From Filobasidium wieringae (taxonomy: Eukaryota; Basidiomycota; Tremellomycetes; Filobasidiales; Filobasidiaceae): a stretch of 64,000 nucleotides of DNA. How positions within the stretch are numbered: position 1 is the first letter of the stretch; each line of letters opens with the position of its first letter. Both the position numbers and the translations under genes were made by a program. The stretch lies in contig BCIV01000014.1 of assembly GCA_001600055.1 (NCBI GenBank), positions 434,001 to 498,000 on the forward strand, read 5' to 3'. Shown piece by piece: positions 31,734-41,910 of this stretch. Under the pieces are notes generated by a model. The model saw only the letters and a program-made list of their open reading frames with translations, was not told the origin of the DNA and searched no databases.

Positions 31734-34700
31734 ATGTCACAACCACACCTCTCAACATCCCCATCCACCTCCGTCTACCCAAAACCAATGTCACGTCACC
31801 CAACACCCGCCCCATTCCCTTCCCCCGTCGCTCTCACTCGATCGAGCTCATTCACTTCCTCATCCTCGAGCTTGAAACCATACCTCTCCCTCCCCTCCCG
31901 CTTATCCCACACCGTCCTCTCCCTTCCCTTATTATCCCTAATCCTATCCCTCATCTCCCTCATCTCCGCGAACAATGCAGCTAAATCTAGAGCGGAGGAT
32001 GCCAAGTCCCAGATCCTCAGTTCTTGTCGAGGAGTAGAAGAAGGGGTCAGGTTCTTGACGGATGGAAGGTTGGCAGATGCTTTAGCTAGTAAAGTCAATG
32101 AAGGGGTGGTCAGCGGCGTTCAAGGGATGTTAAGAGGACTAGAGAAGGTTCTTATCATGAGGTAAGTCAAGGACGATCTCGGTCCGCTTGATAGCTAGTT
32201 AGCTTACTTTTTTTCGGGCTGCGACTGGGAAGTTTGACCATCATGGAAACTGTTATAGCTTTCATGATCGATACTTATCGTTCACTCCTCATGTGCACCA
32301 TTGAATTTATCGTCCGAGGAGTACTGGCTGCTCTAATCGGGATCGTCCAGACCGTACGTCCTCTCTCTTCTCCGCTCAAGCTAGTCGACGTAGGCGATAA
32401 TTCGACTAATTCGACTGACCTTCCCCTCAATCTAGATCTCGGACGGCATCACCTCCTCCCTCGCGACAATCCGTACCTCAATCCAATCAGATGTCGAATC
32501 CGCAAACACCCTCATCTCCCGTGCGATCCAAGGGATCAACAGCGTCACCTCTCTAGTACACGTCAATCTCTCCGTTCCCCAATTCACCATCCCTTCCCTG
32601 GACGCTTTGGCGAACGTAACCATCCCCACGGGGTTCGAGGACGATCTGAAAAAGCTTAATCAAAGTCTACCGACCTTGGATGAATTCAGGAAAGGGTTGG
32701 ATGATCTCATTTCGATCCCATTTGAAGCTTTGAAGGGGGAGTTGAATGGGACGTTTGACGGACTCGTCGGGAGGGTGAACGTTACGGCTCTCCCTTTACC
32801 TTCCCGCGCGGGGAACGTGAACGGGACTACGGGGTTGTCGAGAAGAGGAGAAGAAGCGTTTGATCTTTGTTCCGATTTGGATACTTCTTTTCTCGATACG
32901 ATCGTCAACGATCTATCCAGATTAGCAAAGATCGGTACCGGTCTTCTGGTCCTGGCTTTCTTCCTCCTCTGGATCGCTCTGATCGCTTGGGAATGGTTCT
33001 CTTGGCGTCAAGCGGTGGAGCAATCTCGATCGGTGGAGGAGCTCGTACAGAGGGATGTACAGGAGGGGAGGGAGGTGGATGGGATGAGATTGGTTCAGAT
33101 CGTAGAGAGACCTGTGGTTGAGAAGTATGGGGGAGCGGTTTTGAGACGAATGACAAGGGACGAGGGAGTTAATAGGAATGCCAGGTGGTTCCGTAAGTAT
33201 CCCCTGAACGTATCTCTTAGAACCGCTGAGCTGATATTCGATTCGGATAGTCGCATACATAACCCACCCACCAGCGCTCCTGTTACTAGCATTCGGCATC
33301 TTAACCTTCCTCGTCATGCAAATCCAACTAAGCGCCGTCTCCTCCATCCGCGAAAGATCCACCACCAACGCAAACTCTGCCATCTCTGCTCAAGCCGAAT
33401 CACTCGGTCTGGCGGTCAACCAAGCGATGGCGGATCAGAGTAAACAATATGCAGTGGAGATGAACTTGGTGATAGCCGGTTGGCAGAATGAGATTGACGA
33501 GGGAGTATTTGGACCTTGGTTGAATACCACGGCTGTTACTCTGAACACGACGTTGGTCAGTTTTTACGACAAGATCGTGGATGGTATGTCCAGCACGGGT
33601 GATTCTCGAAATCACACATTGAATTGACCCGCTTCGCGCTCCCAGTCCTCAACTCTACATTCGGCGGGACCGTCCTTGCTCCTTCCGTCAACACATTCGT
33701 CTACTGCATCCTAGGCAGCAAAATCGATGCCCTCTCCACCGGTCTTACTTGGGTACACGACAATGCTCATATCACACTCCCAACTATCGATCCAAACGTG
33801 CTCATGCTCTCCGATGCGACCATGAATGAAGTCGCGCAACCCATCGCTCAGGCAGCAGCGGGAAACGGTACTTCTTCTGACGGGGATGATCAAGGGATCA
33901 TTGGGAAGCTCTTTGATCGCTATGAAGACGAGTTGAGGAAACAAAGGAATATCGCTGCGATATTCATTGGACTGTACGGTGTTATCGTCCTCATCGGTCT
34001 GGCCGTATTCGTCTGGCACAGTTGGATAAGGAGGCGCGTGTCACAATGGCGGATGCAGCGTCAAGGTGAAGATGGTCATTTCGTTAGCGAAAAAGCACCA
34101 GGTTTCCAGGGAAAACACTATGAAGAAAAAGTCCGTCCGGATGATACCAGCGTAACAACTGAGCAGGCGATGGAGAACTATTACGCTCACGATCGGGACC
34201 ATGGTCAAGGCTCGTTCCTCGACTACCCGGAAGAAAATCGGACACGCTTCTCCAGGACCAATAGCTATACCGGGTTTGCGGACCGTATTCGTGCTTTATC
34301 TCCCCTGCGCCGAAACTTTTCGAATGACGCATATGACGAACCTATGCTACCTCAACAACAGGCACAGCCCTCGCACTATACAGGTTGGGGAAATAGAATT
34401 GGGAAAACATTCGGCAACTACCTGAACATCCCGGTTCTGGGAGCTCCTATCGGCCGAAAAGATTCCCAGAGGAGTCAGATGAGCGAAAAGTCTTGGGCTG
34501 GCGCTTCTCAAAGTCCGGCTGCGGCAAAGGCCTTCCACGTCGGATCAACATACCAGAGCGAAAAGTCACGTTACCCTCCAGTAACCAAGATCACGCCGAG
34601 CCCTTTGAATCAAAACCAATTCACTATCAGCGATGACGAAGATGAAGCGGACGTCGGCACTCCAATAGCTGCTCGATTCACTAGCAAACAACTTCAACGA

Positions 34701-34745
34701 CCGAACGACCCGTTCGCGAGTCCGTACGATTCTTCAGCTAGGTGA
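31734..34745 (+). CDS. PRM1: Plasma membrane fusion protein Prm1
   Basis: Multi-pass protein that promotes plasma-membrane fusion of mating cells. Start MSQPHLSTSPS at 31734. Membrane segments: LSHTVLSLPLLSLILSLISL; SLLMCTIEFIVRGVLAALIG; IGTGLLVLAFFLLWIALIAW; PALLLLAFGILTFLVMQIQL; AAIFIGLYGVIVLIGLAVFV. Long extracellular loops between them carry N-glycosylation sequons (NLS, NVT, NGT, NTT, NST) and Cys residues (DLCSDLDTSF, VYCILGSKIDALSTGL), as in Prm1. Exons are separated by short introns, for instance around 32161-32233, 32354-32435, 33194-33251 and 33582-33647. The cytoplasmic tail of about 240 residues is Ser/Pro-rich and ends DPFASPYDSSAR, TGA at 34743. It converges on CDC45. Confidence 0.9.
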
Positions 34746-35051
34746 TATATGATCAGGCTACAAGGTGTATGTAATGCGATAATACAATGCTGTAACGATA
34801 ATTATGTGTAATCTAGATATCCCTTCCAACTATAATGATGTGATGATTGATATTCCGATCAGGCAGTTTGTAAATGCAGACATTCTACGAATCCCGTCAG
34901 GTCATCCTTGGGAACCTCCACGATACTTGTATCGAACATATCATGTCGTGCGTGCGCTCCAGAATCCTCTGCAGCAGTCTGGAAAGCCAGACCAAACCGG
35001 CTGTTGTAATTATGATTGAGCTGCGAAGCTGGAGACAACGACCGGTTCAAC
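34746..35051. other. Convergent PRM1/CDC45 3' region
   Basis: 306 nt between the two stop codons. It is AT-rich just after the PRM1 stop (gatatatgatc, gcgataatacaatg), fitting polyadenylation signals. No gene. Confidence 0.5.
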
Positions 35052-37560
35052 TCACTTCTTTTTGACATCCCCAAACTCTGGCGCTCCACTGATACCGATC
35101 ACCAGAAACGTGTCCCGTTCCTCGTCTAGACATGCCACCACTATAGGATGAGCTGCTTCCCTTTTCTTGAGTTCAGCCATTCTCGTCGCCTTATCTCGTG
35201 TAGCGTCGACGAGCCACAGAGCTAACCGCGTGAGCGTGCTTGCGTGCGAAAACAACCGCAGGTCAGGTCCTTCCCGGATTGTCACGAAACGGAACGCTCG
35301 TAACGTCTTCAAGCTGTTCTTGTCCAGGATAGAACAGCCTTGTCTTATAATAGCTTGGTGTAGGCCCTTTGCCAAACCTAATGATCTGCTTAGCAGGCTC
35401 ACACTTTAGTCATACACCTGGTCAGTCAGTGACGCGAGCTTCTAGACAAAGGTCGCTTACTCTTGCATGGCATCATAGGACACCCAGAAGTTCCGCTCCG
35501 ACCGTTTCTGTTCTAGTCTGATATGCCTGTCCTGTTCGGTTTCTCCATTCTCATCATGCTTGTCCTTGTAGGCGAACGCGTTGCTCCCAGAGATCCCGCT
35601 GACAGTCCACGCTTTTGTTCCACCGAACCATTCTCCACCACCTTTACCACCATCTTGCTCAATTTCGACTCTGATTCCCGTTGCGGCTTCTAGGAGGGCG
35701 TTGAGCCCTTCTACTCCATCTGCTGCAGACAAAGCGGTACACCTATACCCGAAAGCCCTCATGAACGAGGGATAGTGCAATTCGACCAGTCCATATTCAG
35801 GTGCGATTTCTTCTAATTTATCTCGCAAAGACGATTTCAGGTCCATGTCCATGTGCGAGTAAGACTGGCGACTTTGTTGTATAGAAAATCTGTTTTCCGG
35901 ATGGTTGAATGAGCATGGTATGCAAGCGCGAACAACCCATGACACTTACCCCATTTTCGCCAACAATCCAACCAATTTCTTCCTTCCCTTTTCCTTCCAG
36001 ATGCCCATTCGGCCAGCCACATATCCAGAATGTAACATCGCGTCATAAAGGTTCCAATGGCGGAACAAGACGAATCTCAATTCTTCACTAGGAGTGATCG
36101 AGCTGTCATCTGGGTTCCCGCTGGTACCGGATGATCCGTTTCTGGCTGGTGACGGAGGGTTCAAACGAGCGACCTCATCGAGATACAGTGTGTGGCGCTC
36201 GTCATAGGTATCGCGATCGATCCGAGAGGAGATATATTGATGAGTAAGTCCAAGAATGGCATACCTAACATCGCAATGATCAATATCGAGGTTTCCATTT
36301 GTGACAGCTAATCTAGCTCACCATAAAAGGTCGTTGTCGCCTCTCTCCAATTCACTTGCCAGGATGTAACAGCACTCTACCACGCTCATTCCAAATGAAG
36401 TTCCCGCCTGGTAATACCTCTGCACTCGCTGAGTATGAGCATTCCGTAGAGCTCGTGGTAACCTCTTTGGCTGTTTCAAATTCCTTGTCTCAGTTCAAGC
36501 TTGGTATGGACCTTTCAATATAAGCGGCTCACCAGATCTGGGTTCTGTTCTCGATCTTTCCGCTTCTTCTTCCGTCTACCTCCAGATTCTCCCTGATCGT
36601 TATCTGTTCTCCGTCGCTTCCCAGTAGAACCTCCACTCCCTTCCCCTTCTGCGTCTTCTCCTTCATCATCTTGCTCGTCTTCTTCATCTTCCTCGTCCGT
36701 GCCTACATCTGTATCAGACTGTTCAGTGTCGGAATTAGAATCGCTATCTGAGCCAGAATCCGGCTCATACTATTCGCAAATTGGCCTCAGCTTAGATATA
36801 CGGGCTAAAACGCAAAGGCGACAGCTTACCTCGAGCGCCTCCCAACTCTTCTTGACATTCTCCAACTTGTCCTCATCTCCATCGCCCCACACCCAGATCC
36901 TTCCTAACATCCGGCCTTCTTCTTGATCATTCGTATTCCCGTTCCTTCCAATGCCTAGTAAATGACCATTCCTGGTTCCAGCTCCCAAGCCATCATTAAC
37001 GGCGGGACCGAAGATGTTTTCCAAGTTATATGGCCTGTGAGCATCTATCAAGTGTATATCACAGGTGTGTGTTTCGATTGGGAAGTACGAAGAGATGGGA
37101 AGTAGTGAACCGAGAGATAAAAGAATGAGGGTATGAACCTGGACGACGGAAGGGTTTAGCAAATCTCAAGGTCAGGCATCTACCATCTCAAGATGGATCT
37201 TACATCGGGATTTCCAGCATATTTCCCATCTTCTGTACCGAAGATCTGATCTCTTCTTGCTTCCAACTCGGTGTAGCCTCCAATAGGTATAAGCGAATGA
37301 GGTATATCTTCCTGTTTGAACAGGTTCACCAGCACATGAGAAGCCAGCAGGGCATCCTAATAGGCTCGACGTACAATCAGACCAAGTGCATTTGATTTTG
37401 GCTTAAGGAGACTTACAAGATCGATTCCTGCCAAGATCACAACCCCTCCAGCGCTGTTATGCGGATTGGCCCTGACCTTGCGAACGATTGAATTCCAAGC
37501 GTGAAGGTAGGTGATCGTCCCTGACGGCAAATCAGAGTTAGGTGGACAGACGACCGGCAT
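35052..37560 (-). CDS. CDC45: Replication initiation factor Cdc45
   Basis: Subunit of the CMG helicase (Cdc45-MCM-GINS), related to RecJ/DHH proteins. Start MPVVCPPNSDLPSG at 37560. Conserved blocks: GGVVILAGIDL joined to DALLASHVLVNLFKQEDIPHSLIPIGGYTEL; HLIDAHRPYNLENIFG; RIWVWGD. A long acidic segment (EEDEEDEQDDEGEDAEGEG) followed by a basic one (GRRKKKRKDRE) is typical of Cdc45. The C-terminal half has YYQAGTSFGMS, LWYAILGLTHQYI, LRFVLFRHWNLYDAMLHS, KLVGLLAKMGLSL, GYRCTALSAADGVEGLNALL and LRLFSHASTLTRLALWLVDA, with the end EFGDVKKK, TGA at 35052. It is interrupted by about eight short introns. Three MCB boxes lie upstream. Confidence 0.95.
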
Positions 37561-37917
37561 CCCTGTCTGAAATTCTTAGTAGCACATAGCTTTCTATGGT
37601 ATATGGAGTGAACGTAGCAGCCGTTGAAGGGGGAAAGTGCTCTTTCCCAGATCTCGAACGTTATGATCGAGAATATACTCATCATCAATTCCAACGCGTC
37701 TTTACATCAAACGCGTCGACGCGTTTCAAGCCTTACGTAATCACTACCGCTTCATTTAGATCAGCACAGGGGTATACCATGGTCTATCGTAGCCTACAGT
37801 GTACAAGAAAAACCACACAAGGGTATCATACAGCAAAAGTGTCGTGCAGGAATCGTTCATCTGGTTTTCAAAACGCAATCATTAGCTTTTTTGTTGCACA
37901 CATCCAGACCAGTTGAG
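37561..37917 (-). promoter_or_regulatory. CDC45 promoter with three MCB boxes
   Basis: 357 nt between the CDC45 start and the alpha-actinin stop. ACGCGT occurs at 37695-37700, 37712-37717 and 37720-37725. The last two form the perfect 18-nt palindrome AAACGCGTCGACGCGTTT at 37710-37727, 135-165 nt upstream of the ATG. MCB elements are the MBF binding sites of fungal G1/S genes, which suits a replication factor. Confidence 0.7.
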
Positions 37918-40900
37918 CTACGAACAGTCATAACCCGGTTGACCCGTCTCATCCTGTCCACCAGCCTCCATCGACTGTTTCAAAAAACTTGTTACTTCAG
38001 CAGGTAAATGAGCTTGCTTCATGTCCGCTTCCGTTATGAGTTGATCTCCGTTTGCAAGGTTGTGGAAGGCTTCTAATAGTTGATCCATTGATGTGGAGTC
38101 TTCCGTGATTTCCACCTAACGAAGCGAACTTAGCCAGGAACCTTTGAGCAGGTTTCACAGGGTTTGCCACCCACCAGTAAGCGCAAGAAAGCATCATGCG
38201 TCACAGCCCCATACTCTGCGCAGGTATTTCGATATATCCTTTCCAGCTCCTCTTCCTACATTGCACCTGTCAGCTCAGACCCTTAACATTGAGCGTTAAA
38301 TCAAATACGCACCGTAAATGTGATCCCCAGAGCAGCCAGCGCAGAGTTGAGTTGGTAATAGTCCAGGTGCTGATCGATCGCAGCATCAGCGACCACCAGA
38401 TAAACAAAGTTTTGCAGTCAACTGACGTCGTTTGGCTCCATCTCGAATCTCTGCCAAACCTCTTCCCAATCGCTTAACTGCTCCGCCGTCACGTTCGTCG
38501 AACTAGCCGCTCGAATCTCTACCATCCTCAATCAGCCCTCAATAACCGAACCCCGATCGCTCGAGTCAAGATTCAGTGACTCACGGTTCTCAATAAACGT
38601 CTCCTTTCGTTTAAGGATATCATCAAGCAGATCCAGCTCGAACTGGAAGTCCTTGACGCTCGAGGCACCCAGATCGATCTCGTCGATCTTGGCCTCCCTA
38701 CATTCCTTCTCCACCTGACTGACAGCGTCTAAGTTGTCTTTCAGGCTGGAAGCGGCGTTACGGAATTTAGGCATGATGGATTGTTGTGCCTGTATAGAGG
38801 TGATGAACGTGAGTGACGTTGAGAAGCGAGGAGTCGGAGTCGGGGCTTACCTCAAGACTACCTTGCATGTGAGTCAATTCCTCTTGTAAAGCTTTGATCC
38901 GATTATTAAGGGAACCAGCAGCTGTCCGGTATTCCTGTTTCAGTCTGTCTTTGACCCTATTGCGATAGAAACAGATAAGGACAGGTCTACAAACGGCAAC
39001 AATCGAGCTTAGCTTACCCTAACAAGTTGTTATTGATGGCTTTCGAAGTGGCGGATTCGGTCATGACCAACTCCAACCAGATCTTTTCCACGTCCTATTC
39101 CGCCAACGTCTCCAATCAGACTTCTTTTTCACTTTCGTAATCCCATGGGGATGACTGACCTCTAGCCTTGCTCCAGCAGCAGGCACATACTCCCTGATCC
39201 CCGCCGTCTTCAATCTCGTCTGAACATTCCCGAAATTAGTCGCGAGCAATTGTCGATCTTTCGTGAATTCTCGCTTAAGGAGCGGGTACTTGGCAAAATC
39301 GTCGAAATGCTTTCGAGCGTCGGTATAGTCCCCTGTAAATGTTATCTGTCGGAAGGACTCCACTTGAGCTGACATTCGGTCGATAAGCTGGGAGGGCTTT
39401 ATCAGCGATGAGTTTGGGGATGATATCGCATGTCACAACTCACCTTCTTTGTTCCCGCTTCATAGGTCGACTTCGACCCGCTGTTTAATAGCATGCAGTC
39501 AGACCCTCCACGATCACACCCTTGCCTCGATCGACAACTCACTCTAGGACTTTCAACATCTCCACAAACTGAGTCACTCTTCTAGCGGTCGTCTCTTGTT
39601 TATCTGTGTAGCCCCATAATCAGCTAAAGTCTAACCTCGCGCCTTAGAGCGTTCTCACCTAGGTTGCTGAACGCATGGAAGAACTCGGCGACGTAACATA
39701 TCACTGAACGATCGACAAAAGATCAGTTTCATTCCTGTTTCTTGTGAAAAACCCGAAGGATATAATCACCTGATCGTTCATCCGGTACGGAGTTGCAAAC
39801 ATCCGCGACTTCCAATAATTGCTGACAAACAAAAACAAGTCAATTTCGGACCCTTTTCTACTCGTGTCAAGCCAGATTGGACAACGTACAGTAATCCCCA
39901 ATGACTCCGCAGCAACATTGAAAGCCAACGTCGTACAAGCGATCGAATCGTCCTGTATAAGTCTCCTTTAGTCGCTCATCCGTTTGACGTAATACGAAAG
40001 AATGACCCGAAACACACCTTGTCCAACTTCTCCCAATCAATCAAATCCGGTCGATGTCTATGGATAAGCGCACAACTGTTTCCCCCGGCATGAGCATCAT
40101 CATGAGCAACAACACTCTTCCTTCCATCGACCCATATCCACAAGCCTGACAAGACTAGACTCACAAAGCCAACCCACTCGAGAAACTCTTCCCAAAGTCC
40201 CTAACGTCTACCCCGTCTGTCGTATAAGGTTGAACGTTTATACGTCGTTGAGTCCAGAGGAGAAGACCTTCTCTTGCAGAAAGACCTTCTTCGCTGATTT
40301 TTCCGATAGGAAGATATAATAATAGTGAGGAGGAAGGGCTGGTCAGGTGGGAGAGGTGAGATGCGAGTTGGGATAGAAGACGAACTTACGTTATCCCATC
40401 TATAGTGAATCTCAAGATCAAGGTCCAAATCTATCCTCAAACGCTTAATCAGATTGGACCGGAAGTTATCACTGATGGTACGAGCGACTTACAAGACCCA
40501 AGATGATCTTCAAGTTCCCATCCACGATGTCTAAATCCCACCAAAACGAGCCCAACTCCCGATCAGCTCTCGTCCATTATTCTTCCAGAACGAGAGAGCC
40601 TTACCTTCCGGACCTACATCCACAGGATTAGAGATCAGAACCACAACCCATCTCAAATTCAAAAAGAAAAGGACTGACCGATATTAGTCATCCTGATTCC
40701 TCTGCTGGTAACATAATCCAAAGCCTTCTTCGCATTCTACTCCATTCCGCAAACATAACCAGATCGATTTGAGATTGTTACACATCTCATCAGTATGGTA
40801 AAGATCGTAAAGAGTACAGAGCGAAGGGTAGGAAATGACGTACCTCGGCTCGTTGTACTTGGAATTTGGGATTGGCGTTGTATCTCCCGAGCGAGGTATC

Positions 40901-41357
40901 AGACATTGTTTCCTATCCCATCGGATAAAGTATGTTTAGGATCCTCGAATTCGAGCTGGTGATGGAGATGTTGGAGTGGCTTACTAGTAGCTAGCAACAT
41001 TATTTCTAGATATCAGTAGCAGCTAATCATGAGCGAGCGAGATTGAGGAACTGACCTGGATCAACTTGGTCCCATCGCATATATCCGGAATGAGGTCTTT
41101 CATCGGTGCGATCTCCTTTGCAGCTAATTTCGTGTTGATCCTAATGAGATGAAAGATTCAGTTCAGCATCTTGTGAACAATACAAATCGTCGTGTAACAG
41201 GACTTACCACTTGGTAAACGTCCTATTCTCATGGGTCGAGGTATCAGCTGTGCTGTGTATGATTCGATTGATGTGTTTGATCAAGAGGTGCCACTTACCG
41301 ACCCTGGACCGCGGCCCACTCTGCATCATGACCATAAGATGAAGACGAGTTGACCAT
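37918..41357 (-). CDS. ain1: Alpha-actinin (F-actin cross-linker)
   Basis: Actin-bundling protein of the cytokinetic ring. Start MVNSSSSYGHDAEWAAVQGR at 41357. Two calponin-homology domains: CH1 has [78 protein letters not shown]; CH2 has [56 protein letters not shown] and DERSVICYVAEFFHAFS. Spectrin-type helices follow (QVESFRQITFTGDYTDARKHFDDF; RLKQEYRTAAGSLNNRIKAL; AQQSIMPKFRNAASSLKDNLD). A Ca-insensitive EF-hand-like end is SMDQLLEAFHNLANGDQLITEADM. The stop is at 37918. CH1 is assembled from several microexons (15, 6 and 9 nt). The rod is short, as in other fungal alpha-actinins. Confidence 0.93.
40605..40613 (-). other. ain1: 9-nt microexon of alpha-actinin
   Basis: The sequence on the coding strand is GTCCGGAAG, between ...gatgtag and gtaagg. 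Joined to TAATATCG upstream and ACATCGTGG downstream it gives [11 protein letters not shown], the strongly conserved end of CH1 (SIGAEEIVDGN in animals). Skipping it would keep frame but delete PE. Confidence 0.8.
40985..40990 (-). other. ain1: 6-nt microexon of alpha-actinin
   Basis: Coding strand CTACTA (Leu-Leu) between ...gttgctag and gtaagcc. It joins GTKLIQ and ETMSDTSLGRYN to give KLIQLLE, the LxxLLE signature of CH1. The neighbouring sequence has stops in frame, so no longer exon is possible. Confidence 0.75.
41208..41222 (-). other. ain1: 15-nt microexon of alpha-actinin
   Basis: Coding strand GACGTTTACCAAGTG between ...gagaatag and gtaagtcc, with both boundary codons split. It restores GRTFTKWIN, the actin-binding start of CH1. 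Confidence 0.85.
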
Positions 41358-41910
41358 TAGATATCGAGCTTGTAGACAGAGAATACGGAGTCGAGATCGA
41401 AGTGTTTGAGAATGACTTTGATGTTTCTGGGATTTGTCCACAGTTGAAACGAAAGAGAGATGAAGTTGTTTACTTTGTCAATCAGGTTGATATGCGTTAT
41501 CAATCAATCGAACCTGCCCAGTCGATCGGCGTATGACGTGTCACTTTAGAAAGCCCCCGTGCGCGCGTGATCAGCGGTAGAAAATGGATGAACGAGGGGA
41601 GTGATTCAGCCATTTCAACGTTTCAACATGGCCGGAAACGGTAAATCGCACTTGAACATTCAGGCTCTTCACTGTTCTACTCGCCCCTCATCGCTGCCTA
41701 CACTCTTGATATTCTCCTCATCTACATACCACTCACAAGTCCAGGTGACACCTCACACAACCACATACATACACATAAACCCACACCATACAGCTGCAGG
41801 TTCAGCTAACCCCTTTTCATCGAGACACGCGCGATCTACGATAATCACCGCCAACACCACTACAACCTTCTCTACCCCACTCCAGTCAACCTCTCAAAGT
41901 CTACACCGAG
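41358..41910. promoter_or_regulatory. Divergent alpha-actinin/kelch-protein promoter region
   Basis: 553 nt between the start codons. The kelch-side half (41600-41900) holds an open frame in another phase that could be a 5' exon with leader peptide, but no clean signal peptide was seen. No known motif cluster. Confidence 0.35.
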
